Source: Candidatus Melainabacteria bacterium
GTDB lineage: Bacteria; Cyanobacteriota; Vampirovibrionia; Obscuribacterales; Obscuribacteraceae
NCBI GenBank assembly: GCA_003153555.1
Contig: PLZS01000095.1
Coordinates: 92,133 to 156,132 of the forward strand
Reading direction: 5' to 3'
DNA: 64,000 bases
Each line of letters begins with the position of its first letter. Position 1 is the stretch's first letter. This document shows, one piece after another, positions 52,898 to 62,465 of the stretch. The position numbers and the translations under genes are program-made. The notes under the pieces were generated by a model, which had not been told where the DNA came from, searched no databases, and was given only the letters and a program-made list of their open reading frames with translations.

Positions 52898-52913
52898 CAT
52901 ACCGATCGGTATG
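52898..52913. promoter_or_regulatory. TetR operator, copy 1
   Basis: CATACCGATCGGTATG is a perfect 16-base palindrome between the TetR gene and the first pump gene. The same site with one changed base occurs at 58501-58516, before the outer-membrane channel gene. Confidence 0.92.
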
Positions 52914-52945
52914 GTAAGATAATACCTCAAGTTCAGGAAGTTTGC

Positions 52946-54280
52946 ATGGATACCATCAATGATTCGAACTCGCCAGGGCAGGGCGCCGGTAAAACGATTG
53001 CCCCTGTTGCAAATTCGCCTGGCGATAATGGCGCTTCCGGATCTTCAGGCAAAGCAAATCGCCCAAATTTTAAAATAATTCTGCGCACAGCAGTGCTGCT
53101 TCTTGTCTTGATAGGATTGGGCACGTTCTTTTTCATCCGAAACAAGCCAGAAGGTAAGCCAGGATGGCTAAGAGTCAGCGGAAGATTGGAAGGTTATGAA
53201 ACCAATGTCGGTGCCAAAATCGCTGGTCGAGTTGAGTCCATATCCAATCGTGAGGGGGAAGAGGTCAAGCTCGGGCAGCTCCTAGTGAAGCTGAGCGATG
53301 CAGACATCCAAGCGCAGTTGCGTGGTGCCACTGCCCGTTGGGAGCAGGCGCATGAATCTATAAAAGAAGCGGAAGCGCAGCTTGGAGCGGCGCGCGAGCA
53401 AGTTCAACAATCCAAATTGAACGTCAGTCAAGCGCGCGAAGATGCACAGGGACGAATACAGCAGGCGCAAGCAAACGTGGCGTCGCAGCAAGCGCAATAC
53501 GCTCAAGCGATAGCGCAAGAAACTCAAGCCAAGGCAGATTTTGAGCTTGCCAAAATAAGAATCAATCGATACGACGAGTTGGTGGTGCAAGGTGCGGTGA
53601 CGCAAGACGAAGCGGATCAAGCGCACAGCACTTTCAAATCGGCAGCAGCCACTGTAGTTGCGCGTCAGGCGGCGGTTTCCTCTGCGGCAAAGCAGATCGC
53701 CGCTGCCCAAGCTGCATTGACGCAAGCGCGCAGCAACTCACTAAATCCGCCAATCAGATTGAGTCAGCAAGAGTCGAATCTGAAAACCGTAGCTCAAAAT
53801 GAGGCAGCTGTTTCTAGAGCCAAGCTTGAGGTGCGCAATGCAAAGGCATCGATTGATGAGATCCAATCCAACATCGATTATCTGAATATCAAAAGTCCAA
53901 TACACGGCATCGTCACAGCGCGAACAGTTGAGCCCGGTGCTGTTGTGGCAGCCGGGCAGACTGTGATTTCGTTGATCGATTTGGACACGATTTTTCTGCG
54001 CGGTTATGTTCCCGACAGTGAGATCGGCAAGGTGCGACTGAACCAAGCTGCGCTTATCTACTACGATTCAGATCCCAAACACGGTATTCACGGAAAGATC
54101 ATTGAAATCGATCCACAAGCAAGTTTTACGCCGGAAAACATTTATTTTAAGGACGATCGAGTTAAACAAGTTTTTGGTATCAAAATCATGATCGAAAATC
54201 CGGACAATTTTGCTAAGCCGGGCATGCCGGCCGATGCAGACATTGATGTCAGCTCGAGTTCTGGAGCCAAAAACAGTTGA
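52946..54280 (+). CDS. HlyD/YbhG-type membrane fusion protein
   Basis: A 444-residue adaptor for an ABC efflux pump. A Pro/Gly-rich cytoplasmic start is followed by one membrane helix (about 50-70). The lipoyl half shows Gly-Arg-Val-Glu-Ser-Ile near 96. A long Ala/Gln-rich coiled-coil hairpin (about 115-295) comes next, then Ile-Lys-Ser-Pro-Ile-His-Gly-Ile-Val-Thr-Ala near 316, which is the second lipoyl half. It links the inner-membrane ABC-2 transporter to the outer-membrane channel encoded at the end of the operon. Its stop overlaps the next start (TTGA). Confidence 0.92.
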   Translation: MDTINDSNSPGQGAGKTIAPVANSPGDNGASGSSGKANRPNFKIILRTAVLLLVLIGLGTFFFIRNKPEGKPGWLRVSGRLEGYETNVGAKIAGRVESISNREGEEVKLGQLLVKLSDADIQAQLRGATARWEQAHESIKEAEAQLGAAREQVQQSKLNVSQAREDAQGRIQQAQANVASQQAQYAQAIAQETQAKADFELAKIRINRYDELVVQGAVTQDEADQAHSTFKSAAATVVARQAAVSSAAKQIAAAQAALTQARSNSLNPPIRLSQQESNLKTVAQNEAAVSRAKLEVRNAKASIDEIQSNIDYLNIKSPIHGIVTARTVEPGAVVAAGQTVISLIDLDTIFLRGYVPDSEIGKVRLNQAALIYYDSDPKHGIHGKIIEIDPQASFTPENIYFKDDRVKQVFGIKIMIENPDNFAKPGMPADADIDVSSSSGAKNS

Positions 54281-56232
54281 GCAGTGCAGTGATACCTGTC
54301 AGCAACAGATCCACTTCGCTAGTTATTGAAGTTAAAAACTTGACCAAGAATTACGGCAATTTTGAAGCTGTAAAAGGGATTTCATTTGCCATCGAGCGTG
54401 GTGAAATATTTGGATTGATTGGACCAGATGGCGCTGGCAAGACAAGCACCTTTCACGTGCTTGGTGGAGTCATGGATGCCACTTCCGGTGACATTAGTAT
54501 TCTCGGACAAACGCCGCGTCTGGCTCGAAAGAAAATCGGATATCTTACGCAGCAGTTTTCTCTACACTTAGATTTGAGTATTGAAGAAAATTTGGTTTAC
54601 AGCGCCGGTGTCAGGGAAGTTTCGCAGGAGCAGTTCCAAGTTCGAAGTAGGCGCTATTTGGAGCTCATGGACCTCTACAAGTTCCGCTCACGATTGGCTG
54701 GTCAACTGTCAGGCGGCATGAAACAAAAATTGGCGCTTTGTTGTGCGCTCGTTTCCGCTCCTGAGATTTTGCTTTTGGATGAACCAACAACAGGCGTTGA
54801 TCCTGTATCAAGAAGAGAATTTTGGGATGTGCTGGCAGAAGTCGCTGCAGAGGGAGTAACGACCGCGGTCGCAACACCTTATCTGGATGAGGCTGAACGA
54901 TGCAACCGTGTGGCGCTGATCAACGACGGAGTGATCAAGCAGCTCGGTACACCTCGAGATCTGATTGCGGCGCTGGGCATGCATCGCTTGGAGGTTCATT
55001 CAACTGAACTAGCAAAACTGGAAAGTGCCCTAGCGAATAGCGCAAATAGGTCTCCTGTGATATCCGATGTTCAAGAGTTTGGTGACCGTCTCGACATCCT
55101 GACACCGGAAGTTGCAGAAGGCACTGCATTCGTCCAAAATCTCGCCAGGCAAGAGGGTGACGAGCAACCAGGCATCATCGTGTCTGAACCGAGTTTGGAA
55201 AATGTTTTTGTTAGTACATTGCGTTCTGGATCTGACCACGACTCGACGCAGACATCCTTTAAATTTCGCGACCGTGCTCAGAAGAATTCGCAGGTGGGGA
55301 GACTAGCGATTGGTGCTGACAAGATCGGTATACATTTCGGTAATTTCCAGGCCGTCGGATCTGTTAGCTTGAAGGTCGGATATGGAGAAATATTTGGACT
55401 GCTAGGTGCAAATGGTGCCGGTAAGACAACGACGATTAAGATGTTGTGTGGACTGCTCACGCCGAGCCATGGAGAGATGATATTGGCAGGTGCCAAGAGC
55501 GATCTGCGCAGCTCTGCCCTGCGAAAGCGCATCGGCTACATGAGCCAAAAATTTACGCTCTATGATGACTTAAGCGTCAAAGAGAATTTGGATTTTTATT
55601 GTGGTGTTTACGAAGTTGCCGAAAGTGAACGCCGCGAAAAAATCGATTGGGCCCTAGCCAGCTGCGGATTGAAGGGGCAAGAAGGACTACTTACGAAGTC
55701 TCTTCCTGGAGGCTGGAAGCAGCGTCTCTCGTTCGCGGCATCAGTCATGCACCAACCTGAGATTTTGTTTTTAGATGAACCGACATCTGGAGTTGATCCT
55801 CTAGCCCGCCGGCAGTTGTGGCGATATATCAGGCAATTTGCTCGCAATGGTACTGCTGTGTTGGTGACTACGCACTTCCTTGAAGAAGCAGAGCATTGTC
55901 AGAACTTAGCATTTATGGTGTCCGGTGAAATTGTTGCTCAGGGTTCTCCCTCGCAGATCAAGCAGGCGCAGCCCGGTAAATTAGTTGAGATCGTTGTTGA
56001 TAACACGCAAGAGGCGGCGCGGATAATTCGTCAAAGTGTGGCAGCTTGGAAAGTTGCCATCTTCGCAGATGCGCTACACGTTGCTCTGGAAGAACCGGGG
56101 AAGGAGTTGCCGACGATTCTGGAAGCGTTGAAAAGTGCAGGCGTGAATGTGATTAGAAATCGAGACATTGGTTTTTCTCTCGAAGATGCTTTTATTGGCA
56201 TTGTTCAGAGAGAAAGCGAAAAGAGTCGATGA
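54277..56232 (+). CDS. Fused double ABC ATPase, YbhF-like
   Basis: A 651-residue protein with two ATP-binding cassettes in tandem. Domain 1: Walker A Gly-Pro-Asp-Gly-Ala-Gly-Lys-Thr near 49-56, signature Leu-Ser-Gly-Gly-Met near 147, Walker B Leu-Leu-Leu-Asp-Glu-Pro near 168. Domain 2: Walker A Gly-Ala-Asn-Gly-Ala-Gly-Lys-Thr near 379-386, signature changed to Leu-Pro-Gly-Gly-Trp near 477, Walker B Leu-Phe-Leu-Asp-Glu-Pro. Domain 1 also ends its switch region with Thr-Pro-Tyr where a His is expected, so the two ATP sites are not equal. The start is TTG, overlapping the previous stop. It powers the two permeases downstream. Confidence 0.93.
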   Translation: MSSAVIPVSNRSTSLVIEVKNLTKNYGNFEAVKGISFAIERGEIFGLIGPDGAGKTSTFHVLGGVMDATSGDISILGQTPRLARKKIGYLTQQFSLHLDLSIEENLVYSAGVREVSQEQFQVRSRRYLELMDLYKFRSRLAGQLSGGMKQKLALCCALVSAPEILLLDEPTTGVDPVSRREFWDVLAEVAAEGVTTAVATPYLDEAERCNRVALINDGVIKQLGTPRDLIAALGMHRLEVHSTELAKLESALANSANRSPVISDVQEFGDRLDILTPEVAEGTAFVQNLARQEGDEQPGIIVSEPSLENVFVSTLRSGSDHDSTQTSFKFRDRAQKNSQVGRLAIGADKIGIHFGNFQAVGSVSLKVGYGEIFGLLGANGAGKTTTIKMLCGLLTPSHGEMILAGAKSDLRSSALRKRIGYMSQKFTLYDDLSVKENLDFYCGVYEVAESERREKIDWALASCGLKGQEGLLTKSLPGGWKQRLSFAASVMHQPEILFLDEPTSGVDPLARRQLWRYIRQFARNGTAVLVTTHFLEEAEHCQNLAFMVSGEIVAQGSPSQIKQAQPGKLVEIVVDNTQEAARIIRQSVAAWKVAIFADALHVALEEPGKELPTILEALKSAGVNVIRNRDIGFSLEDAFIGIVQRESEKSR

Positions 56233-57335
56233 AGAAACTATTGTCTCAATGCAAAAAAGAATTGACTCAGTTTGGTCGCGACAAACTGACTCTAGCACTC
56301 GCTTTTTTTCTTCCATTACTGAGCTTGCTGCTATTTGGTTACGGCGTTCGGCTGGAAATCAAAAATATATCGTTGGTTGTGCAAAATTTTGATAATGGAA
56401 CACTTAGCGCTGATTTAATCGATAGGATTTTTAAAAACTCCCAGTTTGACGCGCACAAGTGGAATGGTAAGCATCCGCTGGAATCGGCATTGGATACCGG
56501 TTATGCTAAAGCGGCGGTGATCATACCGCCAGAGTTCTCAAGAGAAATAAGCAGCGGGCACCAAGCTCATTTTCAGGTTTTCGTTGATGCCACAGACGTT
56601 AACAACGCGCGCGTAATTAAAAACAGCATCATTGGAACTACTAACGGCTTTATTGCCGCGAACCACCTTGCCGTCAATGATCCCGTTTTCAACACAGACA
56701 TTCGCTTATGGTTCAATCCCGGTCGCAAGGAGAGTTTGTACGTCGTTCCCGGAGCATTGGCAGTGTGCCTTTGGATTTATCCGTCGCTGCTTGCTGCTTT
56801 GGCGATGGTGCGCGAAAAGGAATCGGGCACCATTTTGCAAGTGTATGCATCCAGCATTACCGCAGTTGAATTTATTGGAGGGAAGGTACTCGCTTATCTT
56901 ATTGTCGGTATTCTAGAAGCGGTCTTCCTCATATCGACAGCGATGTTGTGTTTTGGGATTGGCTTTGTCGGCGATCCGACTCCTTATATTTTAGGCGCAT
57001 TGTTGTTTGTTCTCACTGCCGTCTCTTTTGGCACCATGATTGGCACGCGCACCAACACTCAAAGCTCCGCGGTGCAGGCTGTTGCCACTGGAGGCTTCAC
57101 CACTGCTCTTTTGCTCTCAGGATATTTATATCCGATCAGAAATATCGTTTACCCACTCTCGTATATCACCGTACTGGTGCCAGCTCGGTGGTTTGTGCAA
57201 TTGTCTCGTGACGCTTTTGTGCGCGGCGGCGGCTGGAGTTACGATTGGTATCTACCCTTGATTTTAGCAGCGAGCGCCATCTTCTTTTTTCAAATTGCCA
57301 GAAAAAATCTCAGCAAGATGCAGCTTCAAGCATGA
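56229..57335 (+). CDS. ABC-2 permease, YbhS-like
   Basis: A 368-residue ABC-2 type permease. One N-terminal helix is followed by a large periplasmic loop (about 40-165) and then five helices near the C-terminus. Val-Arg-Glu-Lys-Glu-Ser-Gly-Thr near 194-201 is the coupling-region hallmark. It overlaps the ATPase gene (ATGA) and the second permease gene (ATGA). With that permease it should form the membrane heterodimer of the pump. Confidence 0.93.
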   Translation: MKKLLSQCKKELTQFGRDKLTLALAFFLPLLSLLLFGYGVRLEIKNISLVVQNFDNGTLSADLIDRIFKNSQFDAHKWNGKHPLESALDTGYAKAAVIIPPEFSREISSGHQAHFQVFVDATDVNNARVIKNSIIGTTNGFIAANHLAVNDPVFNTDIRLWFNPGRKESLYVVPGALAVCLWIYPSLLAALAMVREKESGTILQVYASSITAVEFIGGKVLAYLIVGILEAVFLISTAMLCFGIGFVGDPTPYILGALLFVLTAVSFGTMIGTRTNTQSSAVQAVATGGFTTALLLSGYLYPIRNIVYPLSYITVLVPARWFVQLSRDAFVRGGGWSYDWYLPLILAASAIFFFQIARKNLSKMQLQA

Positions 57336-58465
57336 ACATATTCGATAAATTGTTTAAAATGTTTTTCGGCGAGCGACTGCGCGCATTGATCGTCAAGGAA
57401 ACAAAGCAAATACTCAGGGATAAACAACAACTGTTTTTGTTGATGTTTCCTCCAGTCGTCCAAATCTGCCTCTATGGAGCGGCTCTGAATCCCGATGTTC
57501 AATATTTGAGGATGGGTGTTATTGACGAATGTAAGACCTATAAGAGCCGGGAATTGGTTTCAGCCATTGTTGAAAATCGTGTGTTTAAAATCGAACCTGT
57601 GCAGGACAATCTTCGAGCGCTTACCAAGGCAATCGAGAGAGGCAAGCTCGATGCGGGATTAGTGATACCACCGGATTTTGATCGGCGAATAAGTCAATCA
57701 CGCCCGGCTTCATTGCAGGTGATTTTGGATGCAGTTGATGCGAACACTGCCGGTATCGCGCAGGTCTACTCTACACAGATGATCATCATGTTCGGAAATT
57801 TGCTTGAACAACGCCCACCGCCACCGGTCAGGGCAGAAGTGACGTACGTCTACAATCCGGGATTGGTCTCGTCGTGGTTTTTCATTCCGGGCGTTCTCGG
57901 TTTGGTGCTGACATTATCAGGAACCTTAGTTTCGTCGGTCACTCTCGTTAAGGAAAAAGATTCAGGGACTCTTGAACAACTTTTGATGACACCGGCAGAA
58001 TCATGGGAGATTTTAGTGGCGAAAATAGTACCTCTTTTGGTCATGCTAAATGGTTCGGTACTAATCGCTGTAACCATCGGTCGTGTGGTCTTTCAAGTGC
58101 CCTTTCGAGGTAACTTCTTCACGTATATGTTCGCATCAAACATCTACATCTTTGTAGTCATTTCGATCGGCATAATTCTTGCCACCATTTCTAAAAATCA
58201 GCGTCAGGCTATTTTGACCTCATTCTTTTTCAATTTGCCGTTGATCCAGCTATCCGGTGCATTGTCTCCGATTGAGAGTATGCCTGACTTCTTTAGATAT
58301 TTGACTTATTTAAATCCGCTGCGGTATTACATACAGTGCGTGCGTAATATATTGCTCAAGGGCGTGGGTCTAGATGTTATTTGGAAAGACTTGGTAATTT
58401 TGATGGTCTTCGCAACGGTTTTGCTTTCATTTAGTGCCAGTCGATTTAGGAAACAGCTTGGCTAA
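57332..58465 (+). CDS. ABC-2 permease, YbhR-like
   Basis: A 377-residue ABC-2 type permease, similar in layout to the one upstream: N-terminal helix, periplasmic loop, five C-terminal helices. It has the coupling motif Val-Lys-Glu-Lys-Asp-Ser-Gly-Thr near 206-213. The ATG at 57332 overlaps the previous stop and is preferred over the long frame from 57245. Its stop (TAA 58463-58465) overlaps an ATG at 58465. Confidence 0.93.
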   Translation: MNIFDKLFKMFFGERLRALIVKETKQILRDKQQLFLLMFPPVVQICLYGAALNPDVQYLRMGVIDECKTYKSRELVSAIVENRVFKIEPVQDNLRALTKAIERGKLDAGLVIPPDFDRRISQSRPASLQVILDAVDANTAGIAQVYSTQMIIMFGNLLEQRPPPPVRAEVTYVYNPGLVSSWFFIPGVLGLVLTLSGTLVSSVTLVKEKDSGTLEQLLMTPAESWEILVAKIVPLLVMLNGSVLIAVTIGRVVFQVPFRGNFFTYMFASNIYIFVVISIGIILATISKNQRQAILTSFFFNLPLIQLSGALSPIESMPDFFRYLTYLNPLRYYIQCVRNILLKGVGLDVIWKDLVILMVFATVLLSFSASRFRKQLG

Positions 58466-58500
58466 TGTTAATCGTTGTCACACGGCTCGTTGCGCTTCAT

Positions 58501-58516
58501 CATACCGATTGGTATG
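58501..58516. promoter_or_regulatory. TetR operator, copy 2
   Basis: CATACCGATTGGTATG differs from the operator at 52898-52913 by one base (C to T) at the centre. It sits eight bases before the preferred start of the channel gene, which points to a second, internal promoter under the same repressor. Confidence 0.88.
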
Positions 58517-58524
58517 ATCGATTC

Positions 58525-60318
58525 ATGTTCAGGAAACCTACGTATTGGCGCAATTGCGTGATTGTGGCAGCCGTGGCGATGGTGCTTGGTTGGCAGTCAG
58601 CCAAGGCCGGTGATGACTTGCAGCTTCGTCCCGCATTACCACATTCGGACGGGTCAGGTAGCGCCACTGCCCAGCCAGGCAAAGCTGCAGAAAAAGCCTC
58701 TACCCAGTCGAGCCAGAGTACAGTAAGCTCCTCTACGCCATCGGCCAATGCCGTCCAGGGTGTGTCAGCCGATTACGATGAACATTTGAAGAATTTGAAA
58801 AGTGCGCCCCGGTCACAACCTTCGCCAGCCGGCACGGGAGCTGTTAAGGACGACTACAAAGGAGCGTCAAGCCCGAATGCTGACTCCACTTTCAAAAACA
58901 CATCAGTCAACGAATCTTCTCCTTCTGATGAGATATCTATTGTCGCTCCAAGACTAGAGTCACTTATTTCGGTAAGCGAATATTTAAATCCGTTCTCTTT
59001 GGACGCTTCAAGTTCTACTGAGATAACGCTGAAAGATGCTCTCAATATAGGACTTGATCGAAACTTGGATTTAGCTATCAGTCGCACTCAAACCAAGCAA
59101 GACCAGTTTGCTTACTACTCTTCGCTTGGTAAATTTCTTCCGGACCCGACCTTTGGTTATAGCGAATATTTTGCCAACGGACACGTTGGATTGCCCTTCA
59201 ATTTTTTAGGTGGTGGCGTTGGCAGCGGCAGAGACAGCACCGCCAAAGTAAATAGACCTTTCGTAGTTATGCACGCAGGAGCGGAATTTTACGCCTATCG
59301 TGGAGGCAGCGTTTTGTTCGGAGCTTTGCAATCACGCAATAACTATCGAGCCCGGTCACAAGGCGAAAGGGCTACACTGAGCGATACCCTGTTGACCATA
59401 TCTCAGAATTATTACAATTTGGTTTTGGCCGACACGCTTTTGCAAATCAGAATTGATGCTGTTCGAACCTCCGAAGAACAGCTTAAGAGGAACCAAAGTC
59501 GTTTCCATTCTGGACTGGCAACAAACTTAGAAGTTTTGCAATCGAGAACTCAACTGTCCAGAGATAAGCAGGCTCTTGTCGATCAACAAATCAATAGACG
59601 CACAGCCGCTATCACACTCGCAAATACGCTGAATATGAATCTTGGTCAGGATCTAAAACCCTCCGTGACCCTAGTTCAAAAAATACGATTGATCGATCCG
59701 CATCTTAGCGTTGGCCAAGTTTTGCAGCTGGCAATCGATCATCGGCCTGAACTAAAGCAATACGAACAACTGCGACTAGCTGCGAAAAAAGCGATCATTG
59801 TGTCTGCCGCAAGTTTGCAACCAACTGTGTCGCTAAGTGGCCAGGCGTATGGAATCGGTCCACCAACCAATGTGCAAGCCCTAGGCGTGTTTGCTGTTAA
59901 CGCGAACTGGCGGCTGAAGGGGTTGGGCACTGTCGATTCAATGGATGCCGTGCGCGCCAAATGGGAGGCTAGACAGGCGGCGTTGCAGTCCCAGAAAGAA
60001 CTGCAGACCGTGTGCAATCAAGTGCGCAATTCCTATCTTCAAATTCTAGACAAAGAACGGAACGTCGCTGAAGCGAGCAACGAAGTTCTGTCATCGGCAG
60101 AAGAATTGCGTCTTGCTGAACTTCGCAAAGCAAGCGGTTTAGGCATCAACCTGGACATCATCACTGCGCAACGTGACTACACTCAAGCGCGCGTCTCGAA
60201 AGCTCAGGCAATTATCGATTACAACATTGCCCAAGTTCAACTGTTGCATGACACCGGATTGATATCCATTGCTGGTCTAACTTCTGGTCGTCCTTTGAAC
60301 AGAGCTGATTTGAACTGA
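58525..60318 (+). CDS. TolC-like outer-membrane efflux channel
   Basis: A 597-residue outer-membrane factor. A signal peptide (about 1-29, ending Ser-Ala-Lys-Ala) is followed by a long Ser/Pro/Ala-rich linker (30-165) not usual in the family. Two OEP repeats then cover about 180-375 and 395-585 (Leu-Lys-Asp-Ala-Leu-Asn-Ile-Gly-Leu; Ala-Gln-Arg-Asp-Tyr-Thr-Gln-Ala). It completes a tripartite pump. ATG 58525 is preferred because the signal peptide begins there and the operator lies just upstream. An in-frame ATG at 58465, coupled to the permease stop, would extend the protein by 20 residues across the operator. Confidence 0.9.
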   Translation: MFRKPTYWRNCVIVAAVAMVLGWQSAKAGDDLQLRPALPHSDGSGSATAQPGKAAEKASTQSSQSTVSSSTPSANAVQGVSADYDEHLKNLKSAPRSQPSPAGTGAVKDDYKGASSPNADSTFKNTSVNESSPSDEISIVAPRLESLISVSEYLNPFSLDASSSTEITLKDALNIGLDRNLDLAISRTQTKQDQFAYYSSLGKFLPDPTFGYSEYFANGHVGLPFNFLGGGVGSGRDSTAKVNRPFVVMHAGAEFYAYRGGSVLFGALQSRNNYRARSQGERATLSDTLLTISQNYYNLVLADTLLQIRIDAVRTSEEQLKRNQSRFHSGLATNLEVLQSRTQLSRDKQALVDQQINRRTAAITLANTLNMNLGQDLKPSVTLVQKIRLIDPHLSVGQVLQLAIDHRPELKQYEQLRLAAKKAIIVSAASLQPTVSLSGQAYGIGPPTNVQALGVFAVNANWRLKGLGTVDSMDAVRAKWEARQAALQSQKELQTVCNQVRNSYLQILDKERNVAEASNEVLSSAEELRLAELRKASGLGINLDIITAQRDYTQARVSKAQAIIDYNIAQVQLLHDTGLISIAGLTSGRPLNRADLN

Positions 60319-60463
60319 CAGAACATCGCAGCTGCACTGTCGTGCAATTTCGATTTTCCGCATAATCCATTAATTTTGGATGCGATACTGATTATTTGTG
60401 CTGTAATGTCCTGAGATCCTTAGTATCAGTCTTTAATTGTCTCTTGCGAGATAAGGAGCATCC

Positions 60464-61453
60464 ATGAGCACATTGCTTGACCAACTTCGTGAGATGACAA
60501 TAGTTGTTGCTGACACCGGCGACTTTGATTCGATAACCAAATATAAACCGCAGGACAGCACAACCAACCCGTCTCTAATCCTAGCCGCTGCCAGTATGCC
60601 CGCGTATTCTGCGCTTGTCGATGGGGTTCTACAACAGGCTAAAGAGGAACTTGGTGCAAAGGCCTCAAGCAAAGAAATTACAACTTTGGCATTTCGCCAT
60701 TTGGCCGTTGCGTTCGGCAAGAAAATTTTGGCAATTGTGAAAGGTCGCGTTTCGACCGAAGTAGATGCACGACTGTCGTTTGACAGCAAGGCAACTATGG
60801 AACAGGCTCGCGAAATTATCAAAATGTACGAACAGGATGGCTTTTCGCGCGAACGCATTTTGATCAAAGTCGCTTCGACATGGGAGGGTATTAAGGCTGC
60901 AGAAGAACTCGAAAAGGAAGGCATTCATTGCAATTTGACTCTTCTCTTTGGAATGCATCAAGCCGTTGCTTGCGCTGAAGCTAAGGTGACTTTGGTTTCA
61001 CCATTCGTCGGGCGCATTTTGGATTGGTACAAAAAGGAAACAGGAAAAGACTACCAAGGGGCTGAAGATCCAGGCGTAAAGTCTGTCACCAGCATCTATA
61101 ACTACTACAAGAAGTTTGGATATAAGACAGTAGTTATGGGTGCAAGTTTCAGAAACATCGGTGAAATTACCGAATTAGCCGGCTGCGACCTTCTCACTAT
61201 TTCTCCAAAACTCTTAAGCGAATTGGATTCAAGCAGCGGAGACTTGCCACGCAAGCTCGATCCTGCCAACGCGGGAAAGACCGCAATCGAGCGCATTGAG
61301 ATGAACGAGAAAATCTTTGAAGCGATGCATGCAGAAGATAAAATGGCAGACGATAAATTGGCCGAAGGTATCAAAGGTTTCAGTGATGCCTTGAGCGAGT
61401 TGGAAGTTTTTTTGGAAAAACGTTTGTCTGCGCTGAGTTCGGCCGCGGTATAG
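60464..61453 (+). CDS. tal: Transaldolase
   Basis: A 329-residue transaldolase of the TalB class. It swaps a three-carbon unit between sedoheptulose-7-phosphate and glyceraldehyde-3-phosphate in the pentose phosphate pathway. The N-terminal Asp-Thr-Gly-Asp-Phe (about 17-21) and Thr-Thr-Asn-Pro-Ser-Leu motifs are present, along with the Schiff-base Lys in [11 protein letters not shown] near 133. The later Asn-Leu-Thr-Leu-Leu-Phe and Gly-Ala-Ser-Phe-Arg-Asn are present too. AAGGAG precedes the ATG. It has its own 145-base upstream region and no partner gene. Confidence 0.96.
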   Translation: MSTLLDQLREMTIVVADTGDFDSITKYKPQDSTTNPSLILAAASMPAYSALVDGVLQQAKEELGAKASSKEITTLAFRHLAVAFGKKILAIVKGRVSTEVDARLSFDSKATMEQAREIIKMYEQDGFSRERILIKVASTWEGIKAAEELEKEGIHCNLTLLFGMHQAVACAEAKVTLVSPFVGRILDWYKKETGKDYQGAEDPGVKSVTSIYNYYKKFGYKTVVMGASFRNIGEITELAGCDLLTISPKLLSELDSSSGDLPRKLDPANAGKTAIERIEMNEKIFEAMHAEDKMADDKLAEGIKGFSDALSELEVFLEKRLSALSSAAV

Positions 61454-61478
61454 ATTGGGGTGTAAGGTGCAGTGGAAC

Positions 61479-61502
61479 GATTATGGAAAGATTTCCATAA
61501 TC
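61479..61502. repeat. Palindrome overlapping a dif-like site
   Basis: Arms GATTATGGAAA and TTTCCATAATC are perfectly inverted around GA. The right arm continues as CATAA (61496-61500), TCGCTC, TTATG (61507-61511), the core layout of a Xer recombination site, but the outer bases do not match bacterial dif. The palindrome lies 26 bases after the transaldolase stop, so a terminator role is also possible. Confidence 0.65.
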
Positions 61503-61546
61503 GCTCTTATGAACGGTAGGTCCTTGCCATTAGCCTAAGTCATAAA

Positions 61547-61594
61547 ACTTTCCATAATCCTAGACTTTTCATAAGAACGAAAAGTGGCGCTAAG
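61547..61594 (+). repeat. 37-bp conserved block, left copy
   Basis: The block from 61547 to 61583 is identical to 62543-62579, and six further bases, GCTAAG, match at the same offset (61589-61594). Inside it ACTTTCCATAA and ACTTTTCATAA repeat at a 17-base spacing. Each contains the half-site seen (inverted) in the nearby palindrome. Confidence 0.88.
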
Positions 61595-61893
61595 CTCGAA
61601 ACTATTGTCGGTGAAGGCTTTGCGGAAGTCACTTTTCACTCAGCAGTTAAGCATTGAACAAAACTGCTCACAAAAGACCTTTCTGTTCATACCAAAGACC
61701 ACAACGTTGCTTCGCAAGTCTAAAAGGCTCATATAAGCACCTTGATCAAACTATAAATGAGCTCGGCAATAACCGGCCCGAACGAGCGAACATCATTAGG
61801 ATTTGAGCAACTGGCACCAAACCAAGGTAAGATGGAGTTAACGACATAGGCAATTGCTTAAATGCGTATGTATTCACAAAAAGCGTGTTATTC

Positions 61894-62280
61894 ATGAATA
61901 AAGATAAAGACAATTTACTTGCATCCAGCCCCAACACTTCGGCATCCGAGCTGACCGAGCTTAGTCATGATGTATCGCCACTGGTGCGCAGGCATGTGGC
62001 TGAAAACTCACACTCTACGATTGCTACGCTGCTTGAACTAATTCACGATACGGACAGCACCGTTCGTTACAGTGCTATAGGCAATCCGCATTTGACGGAA
62101 GAAGCGCTAGAGATTTTGGAACATGATTCTGATCCAGATGTTCGCTATCGTCTGGCTTCAAATCATAATGTGCCAACGCATATACTCAATCATCTAGTCC
62201 AAGATGAAAATCCGTATGTAGCTTTTCGGGCGAAAACAACTTTACATCGGTTGCTGGACATTAAAAGCGCTGAAAGTTAG
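61894..62280 (+). CDS. Small HEAT/leucine-rich-variant repeat protein
   Basis: A 128-residue all-helical protein with four repeats of about 23 residues. Each has Leu-x-x-Leu, then His-Asp-x-Asp/Ser, then Val-Arg-x-x-Ala/Val (for example His-Asp-Thr-Asp-Ser-Thr-Val-Arg-Tyr). This is the pattern of leucine-rich repeat variant or HEAT modules that bind proteins. No ribosome site is visible; ATG 61894 or GTG 61885 may start it, possibly leaderless. It lies alone between two direct copies of a structured repeat. Confidence 0.78.
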   Translation: MNKDKDNLLASSPNTSASELTELSHDVSPLVRRHVAENSHSTIATLLELIHDTDSTVRYSAIGNPHLTEEALEILEHDSDPDVRYRLASNHNVPTHILNHLVQDENPYVAFRAKTTLHRLLDIKSAES

Positions 62281-62465
62281 GCAGCTCACAGCTCTTTTCA
62301 GAGTTCGGGGCATAAACTCCATTTCGATCATTTCCCCCATTGTAGAAACCTGCCAAATAAAACCACAATTACGTATGAATTGATCGCGTCCTTACGGGAA
62401 ATCAATAACACCCATCATCGGTTAGATTGCTGAGAATAGATGCCACATCCTAATACGGTTAAGAA

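Larger units (their letters stand above)
61454..61893. other. Noncoding region with structured repeat, left locus
   Basis: This region holds the 24-base palindrome, the dif-like site and the 37-base repeat block described separately (61479-61594). From 61595 to 61893 no repeat, promoter or gene could be supported. Confidence 0.6.

Noticed and set aside
61494..61513. The true chromosomal dif site
   Set aside because: Only the inner five bases of each arm fit; outer bases differ from known dif sites, and there is no skew or Xer gene evidence in the window.
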